From an uncultured Oscillospiraceae bacterium (GTDB lineage: Bacteria > Bacillota > Clostridia > Oscillospirales > Acutalibacteraceae), in the NCBI GenBank assembly GCA_958448165.1, contig CAUDCW010000010.1:41636-105635 (forward strand): a stretch of DNA of 64,000 nucleotides, given 5' to 3'. The notes under the pieces are model-generated. The model was not told where the DNA came from. It made no database searches and worked only from the letters and a program-made list of their open reading frames with translations. Shown one piece after another: positions 34,680-44,400 of this stretch. The position numbers and the translations under genes were made by a program. Every line of letters begins with the position of its first letter. Position 1 is the stretch's first letter.

Positions 34680-37600
34680 ATGGTTTTTACGAAAGAGGCA
34701 GATTTTGAGGAAGCTCTTATTAAGGTTTTATATAACAAGGGCTGGGAAAACAAGGTTCTTAAGCATCCGACAGAAAAAGACCTGATAGAGAATTGGGCTA
34801 AAATCCTTTTTGACAATAATATGGGAATAGACCGACTGAATAATGTTCCCTTGACATCGGGAGAAATGCGGCAGATTATCGAGCAGATAACAAGCCTTCG
34901 CACTCCGCTGAGGCTCAACGGCTTTATCAACGGTAAAACCGTGTCTATAACCCGTGACAATCAGGAGGATAAGCTGCATTTCGGCAAGCAGATAAGCCTC
35001 AAAATATATGACCGCAGAGAAATTGCAGCCGGACAGAGCCGCTATCAGATTGTGCAGCAGCCGGAGTTTGCGAGCAAATCGAAAATTCTTAATGACCGCC
35101 GCGGAGATCTGATGCTTCTTATTAACGGTATGCCCGTTATACATATTGAACTGAAGCGCAGCGGAGTACCGATAAGTCAGGCGTGCAATCAGATTGAAAA
35201 GTATGCTCACGAGGGAATTTTCACAGGCCTGTTCTCTTTGGTGCAGGTCTTTGTGGCTATGAACCCGGATGAGGCTGTTTATTTTGCAAATCCCGGTCCC
35301 GACGGGCGGTTTAATCCTGATTACTATTTCCATTGGGCGGATTTTGACAATGAGCCGATAAATGATTGGAAGAATGTAGCTTCTTCCTTGCTTTCAATAC
35401 CTATGGCGCACCAGCTGATAGGCTTTTATACAGTTGCAGACGAAGCCGACGGCATTCTTAAGGTAATGAGGAGCTATCAGTATTATGCGGCGAGCGCAAT
35501 ATCGGACAAGGTGGCAAAAACAAGATGGGACGAAAAGAACCAGCTCGGCGGATATATCTGGCATACCACAGGCTCAGGCAAAACTATGACAAGCTTTAAA
35601 TCTGCGCAGCTTATTGCAAATTCAAATGATGCGGATAAGGTTGTGTTTCTTACCGACAGAATCGAGCTTGGCACACAGTCGCTTAAGGAATACAGAGCCT
35701 TTGCGGACGAGAACGAAACCGTTCAGGCAACGGAAAACACAAAGGTGCTTGTTACCAAACTTAAAAGCTCAAACCCTGCCGATACGCTTATTGTCACTTC
35801 AATTCAGAAAATGAGCAATATTAAAGATGAAGACGGCGGTATAAATGCTCACGATATTGAGCTTATCAACGAAAAAAGGCTTGTGTTCATAGTCGATGAA
35901 GCGCACAGGTCAACCTTTGGGGATATGCTTATTACGATAAAAAATACATTCCCGAATGCAATCTTTTTCGGATTTACGGGTACGCCTATACACGATGAAA
36001 ATCAAAAGAAGATGAATACCACAGCCACAGTTTTCGGGGATGAACTGCACCGATACAGTATTGCTGACGGTATTCGTGATAAGAATGTGCTTGGGTTTGA
36101 CCCGTACAAGGTGCTGACCTTCAAGGATAAGGATGTGCGAATGGCGGTTGCTCTCGAAAAAGCCAAAGCAAAAACAGAGGACGAGGCGATAAATAACCCG
36201 TCAAAAGCCAAGGTGTTCTATGAATATATGGACGGTTCGAAGGTGAAAATGGCAGGCTTTAAGGCGGAGGACGGCAGGTATATTAAGGGTATAGAGGATT
36301 ATATCCCGAACGCTCAGTATCAGACACCTGAGCATCGTGAAAAGGTAGTGGAGGATATAGCGGACAGTCGGAAAATCCTGAGCCGTAACGGCAAGTTTCA
36401 CGCTATCTTTGCAACGAGCAGTATCCCCGAAGCTATCGAATATTACCGCCTTATTAAAAAGGCTATACCGCAGCTGAAAACCACCTGCCTTTTCGACCCG
36501 AACATTGATAATACGGGCGGCGCAGTATTCAAGGAGGACGGTCTTGTTGAGATAATTGAGGATTACAACGAGCGTTATGAGCAGGACTTTACAATAGCGT
36601 CGCATGCTTTGTTTAAAAAGGATATAGCTTTGCGGCTGGCGCATAAAGAGGTTTACAAATTTATCGAAAAAACGCCCGAAAAACAGCTTGACCTGCTGAT
36701 CGTTGTCGATCAGATGCTTACGGGATTTGACTCAAAGTGGGTCAATACTCTGTATCTTGATAAAATGCTTGAATATGAGAATATAATACAGGCTTTTTCA
36801 AGGACAAACCGTTTGTTTTCGCACAACGAAAAGCCTTTTGGCACAATTCGATATTACCGCAGACCGCACACTATGGAGCGCAATATTTACGAGGCGGTAA
36901 AGCTGTATTCGGGTGATAAGCCGACAGGACTTTTTGTGCAGAAGCTCAAGTTTAATGTGGAGAAAATGAACGCCGTTTACGCCGATATCGTTAATCTGTT
37001 TACCCATGCAGGGGTGCCTGGTTTTGAAAAACTTCCCGATGACAGGACAGAGAGGGCGAAATTTGCTTCACTTTATAAGGAACTGAACAGCTACCTTGAA
37101 GCCGCAAAAATACAAGGGTTTCGTTGGGAGAAGAATGTTTATGTGTTTAAAGATGAGAACAGCGGAGAAAAGTCATCTGTTGAGCTTGCCTTCGATGAAA
37201 CGGCTTACCTGATACTTGCTCAGAGATACAAGGAGCTTGCCGGTGATGTAGATGTGGAAAGCGGCAAAAATGTACCGTATGACCTCGTAGGCTATCTAAC
37301 GGAAATCGACACAGGAGTGATTGACGCTGATTATATGAACAGCCGCTTTGAAAAATATCTGAGGCTGCTCAATAAGGAGGATTCGTCCGAAGCCTCTGTT
37401 GACGAAGCGTTGGACGAGTTGCACAAGACCTTTGCGGCGTTGACGCAGGAAGAGCAGAAGTATGCGAATATTTTTCTGCACGATATTCAAAGGGGCGATG
37501 TTCAGGCAGAAGCCGGAAAAACGCTCAGAGATTATATCACAGAGTATCAGCACCGAGCAAAGAATGACCAGATACACCGCTTTGCAGAAGCATTCGGTCT

Positions 37601-37823
37601 TGATGAAGAAAAATTGAGAAATATGATGTCGCTGAAGCTCACTGAGCATAACATCAATGAGTTCGGGCGACTTGATGAATTGAAAAAAACAGTTGATAAG
37701 AGCAAGGCTAAAGCGTATTTTGAAGCCAAAGAGCAAACAAAGCTTAATCCGCCTAAGGTGAATATCAGGACGGATAAGCTGTTGCGGGAGTTTATCCTTT
37801 CCGACGGCTTCGATTTTGAGTAA
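34680..37823 (+). CDS. hsdR: Type I restriction enzyme HsdR (endonuclease/translocase)
   Basis: 1047-aa motor and nuclease subunit. PD-(D/E)xK nuclease core D143...E157-L-K159 (HIELKRSG), SF2 translocase with Walker A GSGKT (K301), DEAH at 406-409 and FTGTPI, then a helical C-terminal domain that docks to the methylase. ATG 34680 is chosen (AGGAAAGG upstream, normal family start MVFTKEADFEEAL); the longer frame from 34518 overlaps DUF3791 and is spurious. All key residues are intact, so restriction is expected to be active. Confidence 0.94.
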   Translation: MVFTKEADFEEALIKVLYNKGWENKVLKHPTEKDLIENWAKILFDNNMGIDRLNNVPLTSGEMRQIIEQITSLRTPLRLNGFINGKTVSITRDNQEDKLHFGKQISLKIYDRREIAAGQSRYQIVQQPEFASKSKILNDRRGDLMLLINGMPVIHIELKRSGVPISQACNQIEKYAHEGIFTGLFSLVQVFVAMNPDEAVYFANPGPDGRFNPDYYFHWADFDNEPINDWKNVASSLLSIPMAHQLIGFYTVADEADGILKVMRSYQYYAASAISDKVAKTRWDEKNQLGGYIWHTTGSGKTMTSFKSAQLIANSNDADKVVFLTDRIELGTQSLKEYRAFADENETVQATENTKVLVTKLKSSNPADTLIVTSIQKMSNIKDEDGGINAHDIELINEKRLVFIVDEAHRSTFGDMLITIKNTFPNAIFFGFTGTPIHDENQKKMNTTATVFGDELHRYSIADGIRDKNVLGFDPYKVLTFKDKDVRMAVALEKAKAKTEDEAINNPSKAKVFYEYMDGSKVKMAGFKAEDGRYIKGIEDYIPNAQYQTPEHREKVVEDIADSRKILSRNGKFHAIFATSSIPEAIEYYRLIKKAIPQLKTTCLFDPNIDNTGGAVFKEDGLVEIIEDYNERYEQDFTIASHALFKKDIALRLAHKEVYKFIEKTPEKQLDLLIVVDQMLTGFDSKWVNTLYLDKMLEYENIIQAFSRTNRLFSHNEKPFGTIRYYRRPHTMERNIYEAVKLYSGDKPTGLFVQKLKFNVEKMNAVYADIVNLFTHAGVPGFEKLPDDRTERAKFASLYKELNSYLEAAKIQGFRWEKNVYVFKDENSGEKSSVELAFDETAYLILAQRYKELAGDVDVESGKNVPYDLVGYLTEIDTGVIDADYMNSRFEKYLRLLNKEDSSEASVDEALDELHKTFAALTQEEQKYANIFLHDIQRGDVQAEAGKTLRDYITEYQHRAKNDQIHRFAEAFGLDEEKLRNMMSLKLTEHNINEFGRLDELKKTVDKSKAKAYFEAKEQTKLNPPKVNIRTDKLLREFILSDGFDFE

Positions 37824-37858
37824 TTTGCGTAATTTATACATTGTCAAACAAAAAAACC

Positions 37859-37931
37859 TGATGCCGCCGACACCTTAATGTTTTGCGGCATCAGCAAGAG
37901 AGTCAAGGACAATTCCCTTGGCTCTTTTCCT
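37859..37931 (+). terminator. Tandem terminator hairpins after hsdR
   Basis: First stem CTGATGCCGC/GCGGCATCAG (37859-37894); second AAGAGAGTCAAGG with CCTTGGCTCTT, followed by TTCCTTTT. Confidence 0.7.
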
Positions 37932-38077
37932 TTTGCTTGGGAACAGCGTTTGTTTTTGTTTTCTCACTTCGCTCTGACTGCACAGGCTGGTATATATAAT
38001 TATAAAGTTACACAGTATTGAAGTTAATTGTTTATTTCCCTGATTTGATTAAAAAATAATCATCAAGGGGAGATTGT

Positions 38078-38590
38078 ATGAAAAATATATTTAAATACCT
38101 TAGCTTATTCTTTATGGCTCTGTTTACATCTGTTATAGTTTATCCGTTTTTTCACGAAGCAGGTCACAGTGTTGCCGCTGTTCTTGTCGGGGGGAAAGTT
38201 GAAGAGTTCTGTTTGTTCCCTTTGCCGTATGTGGCTTGTAATGTAATAGGTGTTGAAAAATCAGGAAATATTATTATAGGCGTTGCCGGAAATCTTTTTC
38301 CGCTACTGATTTCTTTTATGTTTTTCTCCAAACGCTTCTGGATATGGTATATAGGCTTTCTCTTGAGAGTAATTGAAATTATTTCTTTTATTTTTTCGTC
38401 TGTAATGTGTATTTTATATAGATGCGGAATAAAAGTTGAAAAAGATGACGCTGTCGCAGTGTTAGAAATGTGGAGCAACGGGTGGCTGATACTGACCTTG
38501 CTTTCTTTGATTTTAGCAATAATAGTTTCTATTCTGATAATTAAAGAACATCCGATGAAAAAGTGTATGAAATATTTTAATATCAAATAA
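38078..38590 (+). CDS. M50-like membrane metalloprotease-type protein
   Basis: 170 aa with four or five TM segments. Zinc-binding H26-EAG-H30 (FFHEAGHSVAAVLVGG) sits at the end of the first TM, as in M50 site-2 proteases. It is much shorter than typical M50 enzymes, and the third ligand is not obvious. AAGGGGAG precedes the ATG. It lies between hsdR and the invertible segment; it may cleave a small membrane substrate or be a non-proteolytic relative. Followed by a bidirectional terminator. Confidence 0.65.
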   Translation: MKNIFKYLSLFFMALFTSVIVYPFFHEAGHSVAAVLVGGKVEEFCLFPLPYVACNVIGVEKSGNIIIGVAGNLFPLLISFMFFSKRFWIWYIGFLLRVIEIISFIFSSVMCILYRCGIKVEKDDAVAVLEMWSNGWLILTLLSLILAIIVSILIIKEHPMKKCMKYFNIK

Positions 38591-38630
38591 AAAAGCGAAT
38601 GCAGGATAATTTGAACTGCATTCGCTTTTT
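38591..38630. terminator. Bidirectional terminator left of the invertible segment
   Basis: 14-bp stem AAAAGCGAATGCAG/CTGCATTCGCTTTT with T runs on both strands. It ends the M50-like gene and would also stop leftward transcription out of the invertible segment in its flipped state. Confidence 0.85.
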
Positions 38631-38721
38631 AATTAATTTATTGAATCAAAAATGCCGATTGTGATATATAATACAGTTAATAATAAATTTACATCACATA
38701 AAAATGAATGGTATAGAGTTT

Positions 38722-38743
38722 CGTAGAACTATCGGTTCATAAC
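38722..38743 (+). repeat. Left inverted repeat of the invertible segment
   Basis: 22 bp beginning CGTAGAACTATCGG; exact reverse complement of 40177-40198. Confidence 0.95.
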
Positions 38744-38816
38744 AAAAACGTGGACTAATTGCGATTCTATTCGGATTTTTTGTCTTTCAAGACCATATTT
38801 TTGACCACTTATAAAT

Positions 38817-39962
38817 TTATGCAGACACTATATCTGACGTTAATGCTGACAGCTTTTCCATTTGCTTACGCTTTAAATCCATCGACGGATGCACATATGT
38901 GTTTAATGTAATAGAAACATCTGCATGGCCCAAAATTTCACTAAGCGTTTTAACATCTACACCAACCTCTACGCAACGAGTGGCAAAGGTGTGCCGCAAG
39001 GCATGATAGTTTATTGATTCTATACCGCAAATGTCAAGCAGCTTATGATAACGGTATTCAAATGTTCTTGGGCTGGTAAATGTGGCTTTATTAGAAACAA
39101 CATACTTTGAGCGTGCTTTTTCCCGCATTTTCATTAGCGAAGGTAAAAGTGTGGACGGAATCGGAATATCTCTTAACGAAGACTTTGTTTTTGGCTTATC
39201 AATTATCAGGCGTGTTTTATTTTTGCTATCCATTTGCGTATTTTTTATTCTCGCAACTGTTGAACGTATATAAATCACCTTATTCTCAAAATCAACGTTG
39301 TCCCACGACAAAGCGCAAACCTCGCCGATTCTGAGTCCCATATTGAGCGAAATCAGAATGCCAAGCGATGTGCAATCAAGATGTGATGAAAGATATGATT
39401 CGAGCTTCTGCTGTTCACCTACGCTGAGAATTGCAAGTTCATTTTTCTCGACAGACGGCGAAAAAAGATGCAGATTTATCGGTTTACACAACTGCTCATT
39501 CACAGCGAACTTAATTACTGAAGTAATAATCAACATTATGTTTTTCACATAGGCAGGCGAAAGCCCTCCTTTTTTGTCAAGCCTGCCGGCTTGCAGTTTA
39601 TTGAACATAAAATCATTGAGCAAAAATGTCGAGATCGCAGAGATTTTTACAGAACCAAGGCAAGGCAATATATGCTTTTCTATCAAATAGTCATATTTAG
39701 TTTCTGTTGCACCTTTATGCTTGACCTTATTAATCTCCTGCCATAGCTTTACTACTTCTCCAAAGGTTGAATTACTTTGAACAGAATTTGAAGTATAGTT
39801 GTTCTTCTGAAGAGCTGATATAAGCTTTGATTTCACTTCACTGTATGTCTTACCGTACAAAGAGGTGTACTTTGCTCTTCCGTCCGGGAAAGTGCCTGAT
39901 TTATACCGGCCTTCCCATCTGCCGTCCTTTCTTTTGTGAATGTTTTCTCCTCGTTTTGGCAT
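38817..39962 (-). CDS. Tyrosine recombinase inside the invertible segment
   Basis: 381 aa. AP2-like arm-binding N-terminus (KRKDGRWEGRY), core-binding domain (about 65-160) and catalytic domain with R211 (LRIGEV), K near 260, H320-x-x-R323 (HALRHTF), H346 (LGHADVS) and Y356 (NTYVHP), all present. ATG 39962 follows AAAGGAG; the longer frame from 40007 is not used. No excisionase or replication gene lies beside it, and the flanking repeats are inverted, so it is more likely an invertase acting on 38722/40177 than an ICE integrase. Confidence 0.92.
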   Translation of the reverse strand: MPKRGENIHKRKDGRWEGRYKSGTFPDGRAKYTSLYGKTYSEVKSKLISALQKNNYTSNSVQSNSTFGEVVKLWQEINKVKHKGATETKYDYLIEKHILPCLGSVKISAISTFLLNDFMFNKLQAGRLDKKGGLSPAYVKNIMLIITSVIKFAVNEQLCKPINLHLFSPSVEKNELAILSVGEQQKLESYLSSHLDCTSLGILISLNMGLRIGEVCALSWDNVDFENKVIYIRSTVARIKNTQMDSKNKTRLIIDKPKTKSSLRDIPIPSTLLPSLMKMREKARSKYVVSNKATFTSPRTFEYRYHKLLDICGIESINYHALRHTFATRCVEVGVDVKTLSEILGHADVSITLNTYVHPSMDLKRKQMEKLSALTSDIVSA

Positions 39963-40119
39963 AATAGTTCTCCTTTCATTTCTGATAAAATATATTTTTA
40001 TGACCATAAATTGACCACTAAAAAAATAAAATTATGCCTATTTAACAACGATGCATCGATAAATTATGAATATTACCGATTTTTTTACCATTTTTTCACC
40101 AAAATACGCACTTAATTTA

Positions 40120-40148
40120 TTGACAAATTGTTAATAAATCAGTATAAT
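40120..40148 (+). promoter_or_regulatory. Consensus promoter inside the invertible segment
   Basis: TTGACA 40120-40125, exactly 17 bp, TATAAT 40143-40148: full consensus. Points right, across the repeat, to the operon at 40319-44959 (ON state as sequenced). Confidence 0.85.
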
Positions 40149-40176
40149 ATTAGTAATAATTACAATGACATAGGCA

Positions 40177-40198
40177 GTTATGAACCGATAGTTCTACG
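40177..40198 (-). repeat. Right inverted repeat of the invertible segment
   Basis: 22 bp beginning GTTATGAACCGATAG; exact reverse complement of 38722-38743. It lies in the 5' leader of the downstream operon. Confidence 0.95.
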
Positions 40199-40318
40199 CA
40201 AAATTGTTGGATTTCCTTTCAAAATGTATTTTTAATCCGAAATACTTATTTTATTCAATAACTTTATTCGTTTCTATTTTTATGTTTTATTTGAAATGTA
40301 AGATGGTGAAGATATAAG

Positions 40319-40636
40319 ATGATAAAATATAACTTCAATCAGGATGGCTTACAGGTGACTATTCCGAATAAATTAGAAATTGATCTTGATGCTTTGAATT
40401 TAATTTTCTCAGGGTCGGAACAAGAATTGTGTACAGCGTCATATTCCGAGAAAAACGGTAAACATATTCTTACTTACTACGCAAGTGAAAATGAGAGCTT
40501 ATTATCTCAGATGGCACGATTTGATCTTGAAAATTTTCTGACTTTGTTAAGAGAGCTTTTGGCAATAGTAAAAATTGCGGATTGCTTTGTCCGGGTTATC
40601 GCTGATTATCTCATTCGTGTTATTTTTTGTCTTTAA
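40319..40636 (+). CDS. Hypothetical protein, N-terminal part of a frameshifted gene
   Basis: 105 aa. A soluble domain of about 84 residues (NFNQDGLQVTIPNKLEIDLD, then FDLENFLTLLRELLAIVK), after which the frame shifts at the A5 run 40570-40574. Removing one A joins it to the next frame, giving a protein of about 209 aa with one TM helix. First gene after the invertible promoter; ribosome binding site weak (GGTGAAG). Confidence 0.6.
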   Translation: MIKYNFNQDGLQVTIPNKLEIDLDALNLIFSGSEQELCTASYSEKNGKHILTYYASENESLLSQMARFDLENFLTLLRELLAIVKIADCFVRVIADYLIRVIFCL

Positions 40637-40949
40637 AATTCCAACCCTGATTCGAGATCAAAAGGGTTCTTTGGAGCAAAAGCAAATTGAAGAAATCCGG
40701 AGTAAAAACAGTAGTGCATCAGGGCAAAGAGTAAAAATAAATGTATTTGAAGAATTAGAGAAAAAAGCGAAGGTGAAGAGAAATAATACTCACAGCCTGA
40801 ATATAGGACCAACGACAGCTCCGAAAATGAACTTAGCGGTCAATTCATCTCCGGGGACTACAGTGTTGACTAATACTTCAAAGCAGATCAACTCTGAATT
40901 TATTATTGAAAAGAATATTATGTTTGTTAGTACGGATGAGGTGATATAA
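40575..40949 (+). CDS. Hypothetical membrane protein, C-terminal part of the frameshifted gene
   Basis: Opens with a TM helix (LSLIISFVLFFVFKI), then a polar tail rich in K, E, N and T. The only start is TTG 40575 without a ribosome binding site, and the frame has a stop at 40569-40571, so it most likely continues the 40319 gene after loss of one A. Whether the shift is a fixed mutation, a slippage switch or a sequencing error cannot be told here. Confidence 0.5.
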   Translation: MRIALSGLSLIISFVLFFVFKIPTLIRDQKGSLEQKQIEEIRSKNSSASGQRVKINVFEELEKKAKVKRNNTHSLNIGPTTAPKMNLAVNSSPGTTVLTNTSKQINSEFIIEKNIMFVSTDEVI

Positions 40950-40950
40950 A

Positions 40951-41478
40951 TTGAAGAAAATGCGATCTGATTATAAATTGCTTTGCTTGTCTTGTATTAG
41001 CTTTTTATTAATGTCAGCGAGCTTTTTGCTTATGCCGCTGGATAATTTAATAGGCGATGTCCAGAATGTGTGGATTACAATTATCGTCGGAAGTTGTTTT
41101 TGGCTTTTCTTAATTTTAGGTGTTATTACTCAAATTGTTTTATCAAAACATTATAAAATAGTTTTTGGAAAAAAACAAAAAAAAGAAGATAAACAACCTA
41201 AGCTTGGACTTATCAGCTTCTTTAAAAACGGGTTTGCAACATTAGCAGATTTATTAATGGCAATCAGTTTAATTGGATTAATCGTTTCAATGATTTTAAG
41301 TAACAGCTCAGGATATATATGTTATATATTCTTAGCCTTGCTTGCTTTTTCGTTTTGTATGCACTGCATATTAAATGGCAAAATATATTACCAAATACAA
41401 AAGCAAAAAAATGGACCGTATGCAGGTGATAAGACTTCTGATGTTAAACAAAAGAGGAGGTACGAACGCTATGAATAA
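40951..41478 (+). CDS. Multipass membrane protein of unknown function
   Basis: 175 aa with two TM pairs (about residues 10-30, 40-62; 95-115, 120-142) separated by a basic loop (FGKKQKKEDKQPK). TTG 40951 has GAGGTG 7 bases upstream. Overlaps the start of the large secreted protein gene by 8 bases, so the two are coupled; it could help export or tether that protein. No family recognised. Confidence 0.6.
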   Translation: MKKMRSDYKLLCLSCISFLLMSASFLLMPLDNLIGDVQNVWITIIVGSCFWLFLILGVITQIVLSKHYKIVFGKKQKKEDKQPKLGLISFFKNGFATLADLLMAISLIGLIVSMILSNSSGYICYIFLALLAFSFCMHCILNGKIYYQIQKQKNGPYAGDKTSDVKQKRRYERYE

Positions 41479-44400
41479 TCAAATAAAATATTTATCAAGC
41501 AGAATAGTTGCAGTTATACTTGCTCTGTTGATTATTGCAAGTGTGTTGCCGGTTTCGATGCTGACGGTATTGGCAACTACGGACGAAGAAGCAGGGGTAA
41601 CTGTTGCTGTTTTGGACGAGGATAATGTGCCGCTTGAGAATGCTGTAGTAGAATTTATAATCAAAAAAGAGGATGGAAGTGAGTTCAACAGCGGAACAGC
41701 AAACACCAATGCAGAAGGAATTGCACAGGTGCTTGCAAAATCAGACTATGCTGATGGTTTGACATTAACTGCCACCGTTAGTCTTGATGACTATCAAACC
41801 GACAATACAACAATTGAGGATAAAGCTATCGAAGCTGATAATCAAAGCTTTTCCGTAACATTGAAAAGCGCCATTATATCTGGTGTTAAAATAACTCCCA
41901 TATCAACGGCGTATGACGGAAAAGAGCACAATGCCGCTTTGGTTGAAGGTGTGCTACCTACTGATACGGTTAAGTATAAATTAGATGACAATGACTGGCA
42001 GGAAGAAATGCCTGTGATCAAAGAGCCAAATTTGTATTCACTGACTGTTTCTGTTGAGAGAGATGGGTATGTTACCTTTATTAAAACAGTAAATCCTGAA
42101 ATTACATTAAACAATATTGAGCTTGAGGTTGCCGAATATTCCGGAAGATATGATGAAGAATCTCATCCTGCTATTACAATTAATAAAGGTCTTCAGGAAG
42201 GAGATGTTGTAACATTCAGCCTGAATAACGGCCCGGAGCAGGATGCTGTTCCGGAGATTACAAATGCAGGCAAATATACAGTGGCTGTCCATATCGAGCG
42301 ATATGGTTACTCGAATTATGACCAAGTGTTTACTAATATAGAGATTTCAGCGATTAATATTGATGGACTTACTGCAAAGGCTTACAGCGGTGTCTATGAC
42401 GGTGGAGAACACGAGGCGGTTATCGTTGAAGGAATGTTAGAAACCGATGTTGTAGAATACCAGTTTGACGGCGGTGATTGGACAACTGCGGTTCCAAAAA
42501 TAAAAAATGCCGGAAGTTATCCTATAAATGTAAGAGTAACACGAAATTCAAACTACAATGTTACGGATGTTGACGTTATACCGGCAAACGCATTTATCGA
42601 TAAAGCAGAACAGAGCTTATCTTTTGACAATTATCCGGAAGAAAGCAGCATAGATGAGGTCAAGGGGTTAGTTAATAACGATAAAACCTACAATTTTAGT
42701 GCTACTGATGCCGGAAAGCTTGCGGACGGCAAAATTACTTACTCGCTTGAGCTTGATTCTGATGATGCAGGAATTGCGTCTATTGATAATGACGGCAAGC
42801 TTACCGTAAAAGATGCGGGGAAAATAGTAGTTAAAGCAACTTTGTCAGGTAACGATAATTATTATGATAAAGTTATTACTCATACGCTGAATGTAACTGC
42901 TGCAACGCAGAACGCAGGAGATTTTGTAAAATTCGATAAAAACTCTGTATCGTACACGCTTGGTGCAGATAACGGAATAGCTTCAAAGCTTACTGCGAGT
43001 AATAAATATGACCGCGATAACGGAACAATCACATATAGTATTGATAAAAATAATATCGGTCTTTTATGTGATTCTGCATCGGGCAAAATAAAAGTCGAAG
43101 ATTATGCGGCGCTTGCAAAAGCAATTCAAAGCAGTGAAAGTGGTTCATTGGAAATAACCGTTACAGCTAATAAGTCTGCAACGGATAAATATGCAGCGGA
43201 TATAGACACATATAAATTGACGATTTCCTTTGCCAAAGCTCCGGTTGAACCGTTTACTCTTAAAGGAACTACCGGCGAAAATGGATGGTATAAATCTTCT
43301 GTCACTGTCACAGCGGCTGAGGGATATACGATTTCTAAATCAGCTGATTCTGGGTTTGGTGAAAGCGTAAATTTTGATAATCAAGGCTCTGAAGAAGTAG
43401 ATAGATATGTGTATCTAAAGTCAACAGACGCTGGTAGCATTTCAAGAAATAAGGTTGCTATTAAAATTGATACCAGTCTGCCGAGTGATATATCAATTCA
43501 ATATAGCGAACCTGTTGCCGAGAAAATACTATCTTCTATTTTATGGTTTTACAATCCTGCAGTAGATGTGACATTTTCGGCTAAAGACGATATCTCAGGT
43601 ATTACAAAATTTAAATGGGAATGTAACGGCGAGGTGAGCGACAGCGGCGAAATACCAGCAGAAGATATCAAATATAATGAAGAGAAACAAGAATATTATG
43701 CAACCGTAAAATTGCCAAAAGATGAAGCTGAAGAGTTGAAAAGACTTGAGCTGAATGGCAATATCACTGTTACCGCCTACGATGAGGCAGGTTGGGGAAC
43801 TGCTAAAACTGACGAAGAGCATACAATAATTATAGATACAGTTACGCCAAAGATTTCAGTGTCGTATCCCAAGGCGGATAGGTATGTTGATGCAAATCTC
43901 AAGGATGCGGCTGATTTTGGTTCTGCAACGCAGGCGTTCTATGATAGTGATGTAACTGCAAAGATTACTATTAATGAGCCGAACTTCTTTGAGGGACAGA
44001 AATACAAAGAAAATGCAGACAGCGAAGAAACGGGTGTTGTTCACGAGGTCGGAATTCTTGTTGAGAAAACCGATAATAACGGAAATGTGAGCTATGTTGA
44101 GTATTTGCCTGACGGTTCAAAGTCCTTGTATGATGTTGAGTACAAAGACAGATATGCAACTAAATTCATTGAATGGAGTCATAATGGCGATGAGCATTCG
44201 ATTGAGATTGAGTATTCCGACGAGGCGGATTATGAGCTGACTGTGGAATACACCGATTTCTCTAAAAATAACGCTGCAATAACTGCTGACGATAAGCAAA
44301 ATGAAGAAACGCAATCATATACTTCAAAGCTTATTACGGTAGACAAAACAGCACCTCAAGTGAACTTTGATTTTACCCACAATGGGGATTCACAAACAGC

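Larger units (their letters stand above)
38722..40198. mobile_element. Probable invertible DNA segment (inverton) with its own recombinase
   Basis: Bounded by a perfect 22-bp inverted repeat (38722-38743 and 40177-40198). Inside are a tyrosine recombinase gene and, 29 bp from the right repeat, an outward-facing consensus promoter. Inversion would turn that promoter toward the terminator at 38591-38630. Confidence 0.75.

Noticed and set aside
37935..37948. 14-bp match GCTTGGGAACAGCG to the hsdS TRD start, possible leftover hsdS allele
   Set aside because: The match ends abruptly and the flanking sequence has no hsdS-like frame; too short to support a silent hsdS copy.
38722..40198. Reading the 22-bp repeats as attL/attR of an integrated element
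   Set aside because: Att duplications are direct; these are inverted, and the segment holds no element genes apart from the recombinase.
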